A stretch of DNA of 64,000 nt, taken from contig JACKPL010000007.1 in assembly GCA_024233545.1 (NCBI GenBank), positions 62,001-126,000 of the forward strand, in the 5' to 3' direction. Below the pieces are notes generated by a model. The model made no database searches and had not been told where the DNA came from. It saw nothing but the letters and a program-made list of their open reading frames with translations. The translations under genes and the position numbers were made by a program. This document shows positions 1 through 9,944 of this stretch, piece after piece. Position 1 is the first letter of the stretch. Each line of letters begins with the position of its first letter. The stretch is from a bacterium (GTDB taxonomy: Bacteria; Auribacterota; Auribacteria; Auribacterales; Auribacteraceae).

Positions 1-92
1 TCTGAGTGATTGGAGTATTTCATTCAATGGGCGCATTGCTCGAAACTCCCTGAGAAAAAATTCCCGGATATCACAGCCGTAATAGTGGGCGA

Positions 93-344
93 TCAAAAGA
101 GGTGTTTTAAATTGAAGTGCTTGTTGTGGGTGAAATTCTCGGCTGAATTATAGAATGATGTTGAATTGTGTTGCAGAGCATCATAAGCAATATCCTCTAC
201 CGTTTTGCTGGCACGGATTCTCTTTTGCCGGACATTTTTTGCAACTGCCCGGACAAAATCTTTATAGATGTTTTCGCTCTGCTCATCAATCCAGTCCATA
301 ATGCGCACATTATGAATTTTCAATGAATAAACACATTCACCCAT
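93..344 (-). CDS. small hypothetical protein (doubtful)
   Basis: An 83-residue frame opening with ATG. It is charged and probably helical in its middle (Asp-Trp-Ile-Asp-Glu-Gln, then Arg/Lys-rich), with no signal peptide or membrane segment. I do not recognise the family. No convincing Shine-Dalgarno sequence precedes the start. It lies beside the wrecked rolling-circle replication gene, so it may be a plasmid or element accessory protein or a chance frame. Confidence 0.2.
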   Translation of the reverse strand: MGECVYSLKIHNVRIMDWIDEQSENIYKDFVRAVAKNVRQKRIRASKTVEDIAYDALQHNSTSFYNSAENFTHNKHFNLKHLF

Positions 345-858
345 AGGTGATTGTTTTACGATAAGAGATTTATTTTAATTCCCCTGTATGGGGAGTACCT
401 CTTGGATTCTTCTTCGGATTAGGGTTCTTGCCTGCGGATATCAGGTAGTCAAGTCGAGAATGGGTCGAAAAAAAATAACTCGTCGGAGACTTGACGGGGA
501 TTGCGTCGAGAAACTTTAGAATCGGAAAACGCATACTATCACTGTGAACGTCTTTTCCCATGAGAAGAAATATCCATGATGCTCATCACGCTGTCTAGCT
601 TCTACTACACATGATTCTTTATTGTTTCATGCGAGTAGTGGTTCCGACAGTCAAGCAGGATGGTACGGAGTAAATCGGGAGGTTTGCTCCGTACTATCCT
701 GCTTAAATTGGAAATGATTGAGCTGAGCACGTAAAAGTCAGTGCAGGTAAAACATATTCAGCCGTAATGCCATCTTGAAATTTTGGTCATGCTGAAACGG
801 TTGCACAGTTGAGAGGCTCCCGTACTTCTTAAAGATCAACCATCTACGAAAGAAGGCG
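345..858. other. gene-poor stretch next to the Rep relic
   Basis: No reading frame here looks like a protein family. The one clear structure is the large hairpin at 653-704. The stretch lies between a doubtful small frame and the decayed HUH Rep gene, where an element would carry its replication origin. Confidence 0.4.
653..704. repeat. large perfect-type hairpin beside the Rep relic
   Basis: An 18-bp stem (AAGCAGGATGGTACGGAG, 653-670, against 687-704) with a single G-T wobble encloses a 16-nt loop. No U-run follows, so it is not an ordinary terminator. It lies about 155 bp upstream of the HUH Rep relic. Rolling-circle origins and HUH recombinase substrates are typically hairpins, so a fossil origin or recombination end is plausible, but no nick motif could be assigned. 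Confidence 0.7.
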
Positions 859-1634
859 ATGATGTCACTTATTGCAACCGTAACAGCACAGGGACAACTT
901 CTCGAAGTCAAGGTATCAGGATACAAAGCCCGCACAAAACCACCTGTCGGAAACAAAAAAACAGATCAAAGAATTTTCCGCCCGGAGCCGAGTCCGGCTT
1001 CTGAAACTTGTGTCCCGGCTGGATATCTCGCAAGAGAAATATCCGGTGTTTATCACGCTTACCTTTGGGCAGAAATACCCGTCGCCACAACAAGCAAAAG
1101 AATATATGAGGCTTTTTTGTGCGGAAACTGAACCGCCGGTCGTCGCGGGACGTGTCGGCGATCTGGAGACTTGAGTTTCAGGAACGGGGCGCACCACATT
1201 TTCATCTGATTGTGTTCGGGCTGGATTACATCAAGAAAGAGGATGTCGCCAAGTTGTGGGCGGATACCATCGGTCAAAAATACTGGGATACCTCGAAGGA
1301 TGAGCCCGCGTACCCTTCACCCGGATAGAAGGCGTGCAACAGCATCGGAAACTGATTTACTACGTGTCGAAGTACGTTGCGAAGGCGGAACCGAAGCCCG
1401 AAGGGCAAGGCTCTGCCTGTGGGTTTAATAGTTAAGCTATATTCGGACGCAATAGGTCGTTTCTGGGGTGTTATCAAAAGAAATATCCTCCCCATGGCAC
1501 AGATAAAACGAATAGTTAAAGAGATTGGTGTCTGGCTGGATGAATTGCGCAAGCTCTGCAAGGAATTTTATCCATGGATAAACGATGAAGCATCAGGATT
1601 TCATGTCTATATGGATAGACCTGATAATTTTTAG
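859..1634 (+). pseudogene. rolling-circle replication (HUH) Rep relic
   Basis: Pieces of one protein are spread over successive reading frames. The first frame runs from ATG at 859. A second (about 955-1120) contains PVFITLTFGQKYPS, a Rep motif-1-like strand. A third (about 1119-1318) contains GAPHFHLIVFG, the HUH metal-binding motif. A fourth (1319-1435) contains YYVSKYVAK, the catalytic-tyrosine motif-3 region. A last frame contains GRFWGVIKRN. Each change is a single-base shift; those near 955 and 1120 fall in A or T runs, and the one near 1318 at a C run. Such Reps nick and religate single-stranded DNA to start rolling-circle replication of plasmids or phages. With at least four frameshifts it cannot make an intact product. 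The motif order is what supports one original gene. Confidence 0.75.
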
Positions 1635-1801
1635 AAATGACTATATGAATAGATTGTTCTTACATAACAGAGATATTTTTGAGCAATAAATTTAATCCTC
1701 TGAAAAGTTTAGCATATGTCAAGTAAAGAGAGTTTTCTCTTGACTAATGAATATGAATTCATAATAATGAGTACAACATTCGTTAATGTGAATTATTATA
1801 C

Positions 1802-2404
1802 ATGGTTATAAATATGAGTTTCTATGAACAGCAAAAAAAGATGAAAGAACAAATGGCTCATGATGTTATTTATGATGCCGCGATGAAAATAATTAGCGAA
1901 AGCGGATATGAAGGATTAACCATGCAAAAGGTTGCACAATGTGCAGGGATAGCAACAGGTACTTTGTATAATTATTTCGAGAACAAAAAACGCATTTTTC
2001 TTTATATTCATAAAAGAGTACATGACACATTGTTGAAAAAATTACTGGAAGTTTCTCAGCAAGACAAAGATCCTGTTGTATTGCTGGAAGAATTTTTACG
2101 GAAATAATCACTTTTTGCACAGATAATCGTGTTGTGTTTAATCTTGCCCGACAACTTGGGATTAGTGATGACATCTCTCTGGAAACAAAGCTGGAGAAAA
2201 TAGAAAAAAGTATTTCTGCTATTCAACGAATCATTGATAATGGAATAATGCAAAAAAAGTTCAAACCCGTTGATTCATCTAAAACCGCTAAAATGTTCTT
2301 CTTTACGATGGTTGGTTTTTGAAATTAACTTTTATGTTTCTGATAACAGCATGACAAATAAGACACATGATTTATTAGGAAATATTTTCTCGATATTTAA
2401 CTGA
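1802..2404 (+). pseudogene. TetR-family repressor, frameshifted
   Basis: The N-terminal TetR helix-turn-helix is intact (GLTMQKVAQCAGIATGTLYN at residues 41-60). The frame stops at 2105-2107. The protein continues one frame over (FCTDNRVVFNLARQLG) to a stop at 2321-2323, then returns to the first frame and ends naturally at 2402-2404. Both shifts sit at short homopolymers: a G run one base short near 2100 and a T run one base long near 2318. Repaired length would be about 200 residues, normal for TetR. It directly precedes the RND efflux operon on the same strand, the usual place for a local repressor of such pumps. Either recent decay or base-calling error could explain the breaks. Confidence 0.8.
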
Positions 2405-2444
2405 ATAACACAATGAACTATGAAATATGCAGGACACTTTGCTT

Positions 2445-3920
2445 ATGAAAAACTATAGAATGGTTGTTTTATCAGTTTTGAGTTACTTAGTGATCTTTAT
2501 AGGTTTATCAGGTTGTGCTGTTGGTCCTAATTATGTACCGCCAAAGATGGCTGTCCCTGATAACTGGTTAAACCCTGGCGTTGAGAGTGAAAATGATACA
2601 ACTTCTCTGGCTCGCGAGAAAGATAATACCGCTGACTTAATTACTTGGTGGACCATGCTTGACGATCCGGTACTTGAACGCCTTATCCGAAAAGCTGGCG
2701 ATGACAACCTTGAACTCCGTGAGGCATATTATCGAATCATTGAGTCCCGTGCGCAAAAGAATTATGCATTAGGAGCATATTTTCCACGGATTGATGCTCG
2801 TGGTTCATATTCAAGAAGTAGAGAAAGTGCAAACGGTACACTGTATAGGACTGGATTGAGTCCGGAAGATACAGATTACTATGCGACAAGTGTAGATGCA
2901 TCGTGGGAAATAGACTTGTTTGGACGAATTAAACGTTCTATCGAGTCCGCAGACGCTTCTTTAGGTGCGTCGCAGGAAATGTATAACGATAGTATGGTGT
3001 CGCTTTTTGCCGAAATCGCAAGTACCTATGTTACTGTGAGAACACTACAGGAAAGGATAAAATACGCGCAAGAAAACATTGAGTCACAAAACGAAACTCT
3101 AAAATTAACACAAGCGCGTTTTAAAGCCGAACTTGTTCCTGAACTCGATGTAGAACAAGCCAAGTTGAACTTGGCAAATACTGAATCAGCGCTATCGTCA
3201 TTAAATAAAGCAGAGATACAATCCCTGTACCGCTTAGCAGTTTTGCTGGGAACCGTACCAAGTGGGTTGGAAAAGGATTTATCCGAGTATGCTCCTATTC
3301 CGGATATTTCCACAAACATACCACACCTCCTTCCGGTAGATATTATCAGGCAAAGGCCCGATATTCGTTATGCAGAACGAAATCTGGCAATGCAAACCGC
3401 TCGTATCGGGATAGCGAAAGCGGATTTGTATCCGAAATTCACTTTAAACGGATCATTTGGATTTGAGGCGGTTGATCGCGGTGACTTGTTAGATGTTTCC
3501 AGCAGAGCATATTCGTTTACTCCTCGTTTCGATTGGAATATCTTCGATGGCAATAGAATACGTAATAATGTCAAAATTGAAAAAGCTAGAACCGAGCAAT
3601 ATCGATTGGAATATGAGCAAGCAGTTTTAAATGCAATCGAAGAAGTGGAAATTTCATTGGCGTTTTTAGCTCAGGAAAAAATACACTTTTCCACTTTAAA
3701 ACGAGCGACAGAGGCTTCAAAAAAATCTGTTGAGCTTGTTAGGACACTTTACAAAAGTGACTTAACGGATTTCCAAAATGTATTGGATATGCAACGCACC
3801 TTGTTCGTTGCACAAGATAATTTAGCAAGTAGCAAAGGGCAAATTATTCAAGAATGGATACGTATTTACAAAGCATTTGGCGGCGGATGGTCACCTGAAA
3901 TGCGTAAGGATAATTTTTAA
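2445..3920 (+). CDS. RND efflux outer-membrane lipoprotein channel (NodT/OprM type)
   Basis: About 491 residues, the usual length of a TolC-like outer membrane factor. A hydrophobic leader ends in the lipobox LSGC, and the next residues AVGPNYVPP are the standard OprM/NodT N-terminus. Two outer-membrane-efflux repeats follow, with long helices and the typical RPDIRYAERNLA stretch in the second half. The ATG at 2445 is preferred over the one at 2427, because an AGGA lies upstream and the signal peptide then has normal length. It forms the exit duct of a tripartite pump with the adaptor 12 bp downstream and the pump gene after it. This first gene of the operon is intact, unlike its regulator and the pump. 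Confidence 0.93.
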   Translation: MKNYRMVVLSVLSYLVIFIGLSGCAVGPNYVPPKMAVPDNWLNPGVESENDTTSLAREKDNTADLITWWTMLDDPVLERLIRKAGDDNLELREAYYRIIESRAQKNYALGAYFPRIDARGSYSRSRESANGTLYRTGLSPEDTDYYATSVDASWEIDLFGRIKRSIESADASLGASQEMYNDSMVSLFAEIASTYVTVRTLQERIKYAQENIESQNETLKLTQARFKAELVPELDVEQAKLNLANTESALSSLNKAEIQSLYRLAVLLGTVPSGLEKDLSEYAPIPDISTNIPHLLPVDIIRQRPDIRYAERNLAMQTARIGIAKADLYPKFTLNGSFGFEAVDRGDLLDVSSRAYSFTPRFDWNIFDGNRIRNNVKIEKARTEQYRLEYEQAVLNAIEEVEISLAFLAQEKIHFSTLKRATEASKKSVELVRTLYKSDLTDFQNVLDMQRTLFVAQDNLASSKGQIIQEWIRIYKAFGGGWSPEMRKDNF

Positions 3921-3932
3921 GAGGAAAAGTCT

Positions 3933-5087
3933 ATGAAAGCAAAAAATATTATTTCCACTATATTTATAGCACTAATTCTTGGCAGTGTTGTATATGGTTA
4001 TTTACGATGGCAATCTGCACAGAAAAATCGATCATCACATACAATAACGCAACAACAAGCTCCGCCAGTTGTGGTTGACGTTCCGCAACAAAAAGATGTG
4101 GTTACCTATTATGAATTTACCGGTGAAACACAGACAGTAGAAAAAGTCGCTCTTGTTGCCCGGGTTGCCGGGTTTCTTGAAAAAATTAATTTTGAGGATG
4201 GGTCTGAGGTAAAAAAAGGAGATATTTTATTTGAAATTGAACAAGAAGCTTATAAGGCAAAGCGCGATCAAGCTTATGCTCAATTGAAATCAAGCGAGGC
4301 GGAACTGGCTCGTGCTCAAGTAGACTTTGAGCGGGTTGAAGAAGCGGCACAAAGTAATGCGGTCAGTAAACAGGATTTAACAACCAAAAAAGCTGAATTA
4401 GCTCAGGCTGAAGCCGCAGTCAAAGCACAAAAAGCCGCATTAGCTGAAGCAGAATTAAACTTAAGTTATACACAGATCAAGTCATCAATAAGCGGGCGAA
4501 TTGATCGAAATATGATAGATGTCGGAAATCTTGTTGGTGCAGGCAGTAATACTTTACTGGCAACGGTTGTTACATTAAGTCCGATGTATATTTATTTTAA
4601 TATCAGTGAGACATACTATTACTCATGGAAGAAAACACATAAGACGAATGATAATCCCATTCCGTTTTATTTTGATGTGGCAAACGAAACGGGATTTTCA
4701 AACAAAGGAATCATAAATTATATCGATAATATGGTAGATCCTGATACAGGAACGATTACCGTTCGCGGGGAATTTCCGAATACGGATAAAACCATTTTAC
4801 CGGGAATGTATGTTCGGCTGAAAATTCCCGGCGAGACAAGGAAAAATGCGTTGCTGGTAAAAGAAACAGCATTGAATACTGATATCGGAGGTAAATATCT
4901 GTTAGTAGTGGATAATACCAATACTGTTAAGCGTGCTTATGTTGAGATTGGGCAAAAAGAAGACGGTATGCGTGTAATAGAATCAGGAATATCTGCTGAT
5001 TCCCGGTACATAACTACCGGATTGCAGTTTGTTTTTCCGGGAATGAAAGTAACCCCTCAATTTGTACAGGAACATCCCGGCACCTAA
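3933..5087 (+). CDS. RND periplasmic adaptor (AcrA/MexA-like membrane fusion protein)
   Basis: 384 residues. There is an N-terminal membrane segment (about residues 5-24) without a lipobox cysteine. A split biotinyl-lipoyl domain flanks an Ala/Glu-rich coiled-coil hairpin (about residues 100-185), followed by beta-barrel and membrane-proximal domains. LSYTQIKSSISGRIDRNMI is the characteristic second lipoyl half. It bridges the inner-membrane pump and the outer-membrane channel. AGAGGAAAAG precedes the ATG, and the spacing to both neighbours (12 and 38 bp) indicates one operon. The frame is intact. Confidence 0.94.
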   Translation: MKAKNIISTIFIALILGSVVYGYLRWQSAQKNRSSHTITQQQAPPVVVDVPQQKDVVTYYEFTGETQTVEKVALVARVAGFLEKINFEDGSEVKKGDILFEIEQEAYKAKRDQAYAQLKSSEAELARAQVDFERVEEAAQSNAVSKQDLTTKKAELAQAEAAVKAQKAALAEAELNLSYTQIKSSISGRIDRNMIDVGNLVGAGSNTLLATVVTLSPMYIYFNISETYYYSWKKTHKTNDNPIPFYFDVANETGFSNKGIINYIDNMVDPDTGTITVRGEFPNTDKTILPGMYVRLKIPGETRKNALLVKETALNTDIGGKYLLVVDNTNTVKRAYVEIGQKEDGMRVIESGISADSRYITTGLQFVFPGMKVTPQFVQEHPGT

Positions 5088-5125
5088 TCGAATAGACATA
5101 AAATATATGTTACCGGAGTTAGACC

Positions 5126-8100
5126 ATGCTAGGTAAGTTTTTTATAGAGAGACCGATTTTCGCCACAGTCATATCAATTGTAATAGTATTGGCAGGATTA
5201 CTGACACTTCCTCTCTTGCCGATTGAAAAAACTCCTGACATTACACCGCCTACAGTCGTGGTAACCGCACAATATCCAGGAGCAAGCGCAGAGGTCATCG
5301 CACAAACCGTCGCCCGTCCCATAGAAGAAGAAATCAATGGTGTGGATGGTATGCTTTATATGTCTTCAAAGAGTAGTAATAATGGCTTGATGGAACTTAC
5401 AATAACATTCGAGGTTGGTATTGATATCGACATGGCAACGATACTAGTCCAGAACAGAGTCGCAATTGCTGAACCGTTGTTACCGGAAGAAGTAAAACGG
5501 TATGGTGTTACCACAAAAAAGCAATCAACAAGTATTGTGCTTGCAATAAACCTGATATCAAAAAATGACAAATATGATATGGCATATCTGAGTAATTACG
5601 TAAATCTTTATTTAAAAGATACTTTAATGCGTGTACCCGGCGTTAGTAATATTAACGTTTTTGGCGCAAAAGATTTTAGTATGCGTATATGGCTTGATGC
5701 TGATTTACTGAAAGCCCGGGGATTAACTGCGGAAGCTGTTGTAGGGGCTATTCGTGAACAAAATATACAAGTTGCTGCGGGGCAAATTGGTAAACCACCA
5801 ATGCCTGAACGTGAAGAATTTGAATACACGATTAGAACATTGGGACGGCTCTCTACGCCTGAAGAATTTGGAAACATAGTTATAAAAACGACTGAAGATA
5901 ATCGGATACTTCGACTTAAAGATATTGCCCGTATTGAACTGGGCGCTGAAGACTATAGTTCAGAAGCACAATGCAATAACCAATCTTCCGTGGTTATGGG
6001 AATATACCAGTTACCGAGCGCAAATGCTCTTGAAGTAGCGGCTAATATCAAAAAGGCAATGACCAAACTGTCTGAAAATTTTCCTGAAGGATTGGCGTAT
6101 GGGGTGCCTTTTCGATCCGACATTGTATATTGAAGAATCAATAAAAGAAGTGGTGATAACATTGTTTATTGCTATTCTTCTTGTGGTTTTAACAGTCTAT
6201 ATCTTTCTTGGTGATGTGCGCACAACTTTGATTCCGAGTCTCACCATTCCGGTCTCTTTGATCGGTACCATTTTTTTTATGAAGATATTTGGAATCTCTC
6301 TCAATTCGTTATCGTTATTCGGATTGGTTTTGGTTATCGGTATCGTTGTGGATGATGCTATTGTGGTTGTAGAAAATACCATGCGCCTTATAGACGAAGA
6401 AGGCCTGTCTCCAAAGCCGCATCATTTAAAGCAATGGAACAGATCACCGGTCCTGTTATTGCAACCACCCTTGTGTTACTTGTGGTTTTGTGCCGACAAT
6501 GTTTGTCGGTGGAATATCCGGTCGATTATATATACAGTTTGCTCTCACGATTTCTATCGCAACATTATTTATCATCAGTCAATGCATTGACATTAAGCCC
6601 TGCATTATGTGCGCTGTTATTGCGCCCGACAGCATCCCAAAAAACATCATGGTATTTTAAATTATTTAATAGATTTATGAAACAGACAACAAAAGGATAT
6701 ACGTGGGTTGTGAGGGGTATTATTACTAAAACGGTAATTGCAATGTTGATTTTTGCAGTAATATGTTTTCTGAGTTATATTGGATTTACCTCACTACCTA
6801 CCGGTTTTTTGCCTGATGAAGATGAAGGAATCATGTTCTTGAATATTGAATTACCGGATGGAGCAAGTTTACAGCGGACAAAAGCGGTATCACAAAAGGT
6901 GAATAAACTATTAAATAACACTCCCGGTATAGCAAATTATATAACTATTAATGGTTTCTCCTTACTGAATAGATTGAGTACGCCGAATTCGGCAACATAC
7001 TTCGTCTCATTAAAGCCGTGGAGCGAACGAAGGTCACCGGAATTATCAGCTCAGAGTTTAGCGCGTTCATTACAACGAAAATTGTTTGGTTTCAGGGAGG
7101 CTCTTTGCCTTGCATTTACTCCCCCGCCAATCATGGGACTTGGTCTAGCCGGTGGATTTGAACTCCAACTACAGGATAAAGGTACCGCCGGGGATTCACA
7201 GTTATATCAGATGGGACAAAAGTTGGTTATGGAAGGCAATGCGAGTCCGGTGTTAACTCGCATGAATAGTTCGTTCAGAGCAAACGTGCCGCAACTTTAC
7301 GTTGATATTGATCGCACAAAAGTAAAGACACTTTTCCTGTCATTACATTCGGTTTTCGGTACTCTGCAATCATATTTAGGCACAAATTACGTCAATGATT
7401 TCAATGTTTTCGGAAAAACCTATAAGGTAATGGCTCAAGGTCAAAGCTCCTATCGTGCAGAACCTTCTGATATAGCTAAATTGGAAGTGAGGAATGCAAA
7501 AGGCAAAATGGTACCGTTTAGCACATTCTCGACAACTGATTATATCTGCGGCCCTCAGACTATTAAACATTATAATTTACTTACTTCAACAACAATAACA
7601 GGAACTGCTAATCCAGGGTATAGCTCCGGTGATGCAATACAAGAAATGAAACGGTTGCTGGATAAAAATCTACCTCCTTCTATGGGGTATGAATGGTCTG
7701 GAATAAGTTATCAACAAATTGAGGCGGGTAATAAGTCCGCGTTGATTTTTCTGTTGGCTGCAGCGTTTGTCTTTTTATTTCTGGCGGCGCAGTACGAAAG
7801 TTGGTCTATTCCAATAGCGATTATTTTAACAATACCGTTAGCATTATTAGGTGGGGTAGGTTACACATGGATGAGATCGTTTGATAACAATATATATACT
7901 CAGATAGGAATTGTGTTATTGATTGGAGTGGTGTCTAAAATGGCAATATTACTTGTTGAGTTTGCCAAACAAAGCCATGATAAAGGGCATTCAATCATTG
8001 AAGCAGTGGTAGAAGCGTCACGGCTCCGTTTTCGTCCAATTCTTATGACCGCTTTTTCGTTTATACTTGGTGTTGTCCCGTTAGTAATTGCAAGGGGAGC

Positions 8101-8257
8101 CGGGGCGAATGCTCGTCAAGCATTGGGTACCATTGTATTTGGCGGAATGTTAGTTGCCTCTGTGCTGGGAGTGTTTTTTATTCCCATTTTTTATGTAGTA
8201 GTGCAAAGAGTTAGTGATAAAATAAAAGTAATTACCCGCAATAGCATTCAAAGTTGA
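5126..8257 (+). pseudogene. RND (HAE1/AcrB-like) efflux pump with several frame changes
   Basis: The whole region codes for a normal-length RND pump of about 1040 residues (FFIERPIFATVISIVIVLAG at the start; the last transmembrane helix near 8200), but not in one frame. Reading moves between frames near 6110 (T run one base long), near 6412 (A run one base short), near 6492 (T run one base short, before VPTMFVGGISGRLYIQ) and near 6577 (net one base extra). The proton-relay residues survive: the Asp-Asp pair in IVVDDAIVVVEN and the Lys in VVSKMAILLVEF. As written the gene makes only a truncated product of about 335 residues. Nearly all coding sequence remains, so the damage is either recent or a sequencing artefact. 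Confidence 0.85.
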
Positions 8258-8510
8258 TGAAGATATCAAAGCCATTGGTTCAGTTAAAACATCGAGTAAA
8301 GACAGATTAGATAAAATTCTTATTTAATAATTGACTGATTAAGGAATACCGCACTTCGCAATATTTCTTAACGAGATATCCAAAGAAAAGAGGGTAAGTA
8401 TGGAATTAATGCTACGTTCTTACCGGGATATTTTAAAGAGTATACTATAAAACTTAATCCCATTAGATGGTGTTTATTACTTTGACCTTCGACTTTTTAC
8501 CCACCGTTGA

Positions 8511-8626
8511 AACTCATAAATGACCTTCAAATCATCGGATAGGGTGTTCAAAGTTTGGATACTTGGGGTCGTTGATTATTAAGCTCACTTCGCAATGCGG
8601 AGTGAGCTTTTTTGTTTACGGGAAAA
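8511..8626 (+). repeat. 116-bp repeat copy A, ending in a tRNA-Glu 3' tip and terminator
   Basis: Copy A begins AACTCATAAAT, continues through ATCATCGGATAGGGTGTTC, then carries CTTGGGGTCGTTGA, identical to the 3' end of the tRNA-Glu at 13283-13357 plus its trailer. It ends in a hairpin AAGCTCACTTCG/CGGAGTGAGCTT followed by six T. An inverted copy of the same length sits at 10825-10941. The two are nearly identical by eye. The tRNA-derived tip suggests a site-specific integration scar. Confidence 0.85.
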
Positions 8627-8735
8627 GTGGTATTTTGTATATTGATACAAAAATAAAGATAGCTTACTTACGTCAATGTGTAACCTTAATTTTGAGGATC
8701 ACGAGACTTTTTCTAAATTTTATAAGGAAAATACA

Positions 8736-9185
8736 ATGATAGATATTTTGAAAAATCTGATAGCAGGCGGACTATTTTCTGCTTTAAAAGAGTTCTTCAA
8801 TTGTTTGAAACATTATTTTCATTGTGTTCCTAATATGTCTGGAAAATGGAAAATTTATTATTCATTGCAAGATGATAATCAGGTAGGAGAATTAAACATT
8901 AAGATAAACTACAGTAAAAAAATCAAAGGTTCTGCTAAAATATACCGCAATCGAAAAGAGGATTCAGTCGACCGTGAATTAATTTTTAAGGGTTCATTAC
9001 ATGGATGTCAAGTTCTTGGTTTTTATGAAGATTTAAACTTAAGAGGTCAGATTGTTGGATGTATATTAGTACAATTTAAAGGTGAGGATCGTGATAGGAT
9101 AGTATATGCTGGGAAAGCGATGTATTGTAATCCAAACCAAAATGATATTAATGTCAATGATATATGTATAAAAAAGGCAAGATAA
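8736..9185 (+). CDS. small membrane-anchored protein, possibly a beta-barrel effector
   Basis: About 149 residues from ATG 8736, preceded by AAGG; a longer frame opens at 8676. One hydrophobic segment (LIAGGLFSALKEFF) is followed by a strand-rich soluble part beginning SGKWKIYYSLQDDNQVGEL. I do not recognise the family with certainty. A short N-terminal membrane anchor plus a compact beta domain resembles the Cap15-type membrane effectors of CBASS (normally two membrane helices), but that is only an architectural likeness. It lies between the inverted 116-bp repeats with other defence-like fragments. No cyclase gene is nearby. Confidence 0.5.
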   Translation: MIDILKNLIAGGLFSALKEFFNCLKHYFHCVPNMSGKWKIYYSLQDDNQVGELNIKINYSKKIKGSAKIYRNRKEDSVDRELIFKGSLHGCQVLGFYEDLNLRGQIVGCILVQFKGEDRDRIVYAGKAMYCNPNQNDINVNDICIKKAR

Positions 9186-9193
9186 GAAATTAA

Positions 9194-9670
9194 GTTAAGA
9201 GCTTAATCAATGATTTTCGAATTAAGATCAATTGCTATAATTCTAATTCTTCAAGAGCATATGGCGATCATTCATTATTAAATCATCCACGAGATATTGA
9301 AGAGCTTTCTAAAAATATATCAATAATCGAAGATGATAAGCTCCCTGAAAGATTTCAACATGCAAGAGAGATGTTAGAGAAAGCGAGTTATATTTGCTTT
9401 CTGGGCTTTGGTTATGATGATGTAAACTTGAAAAGGTTGGGATTTGACGGAACGAAAATTTATAATCAAACTATTCTGCGCCATGAGTCTAGAGTTTATC
9501 CTAAAGCTAAGAAAATTTATGGTACAGCATTTGGTCTCAAACACGCGGAACGTAATCGTATATCTAAATGGTTATGTCCAATCGCTGATAGATGTGAAAA
9601 GCGTCTTTGCTTTGGTGATGAAAAGCAAGGAATAGTCGATTTTCTGAGAGATAAATTTGATATTCTCTAA
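9194..9670 (+). pseudogene. C-terminal fragment of a SIR2-like/hypothetical protein
   Basis: The frame is open from just after a stop at 9191 to 9670 but has no good start before an internal ATG at 9371. The coding sequence clearly reads upstream of that ATG (SRAYGDHSLLNHPRDIEEL). The segment ASYICFLGFGYDDVNLKRLG resembles the end of Rossmann-type SIR2-like domains in defence proteins. The N-terminal catalytic part is absent, so this is a remnant. The family call is tentative. Confidence 0.4.
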
Positions 9671-9944
9671 GTTTAAGAATTTACGAATAAGAATTGAAAT
9701 GACCATTTTTTAATGACTTATTGCACAAAATATAATTCATTTTAATCCGTACTTACGCACTGTTAATCAACTTAAAATCATCTGATAAGGCGTTCAAAGT
9801 GGATTGAACAAAAAGCAGTCTCGCATAATGGTACATGACAAAGCTTAACTTAACTGCTTCTTATATGAATGAACACTGTTTGGCAAGTTCTCGATAATGT
9901 TCTTGTGGCAATGGATAATGCTACAACTTTTTTAATACGACAGA
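9671..9944. other. intergenic stretch with a partial repeat copy
   Basis: No convincing gene. The only recognised structure is the 34-bp partial copy of the 116-bp repeat at 9771-9804. A short frame from about 9869 runs into the antisense end of the next gene and has no coding features. Confidence 0.5.
9771..9804 (+). repeat. partial copy of the 116-bp repeat
   Basis: CTTAAAATCATCTGATAAGG followed by CGTTCAAAGT and GGAT matches the inner part of repeat A (8527-8560) in the same orientation, with several mismatches and a short deletion. It lacks the tRNA tip and the hairpin. It shows that the element contributed at least three copies to this 5-kb stretch. Confidence 0.6.
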
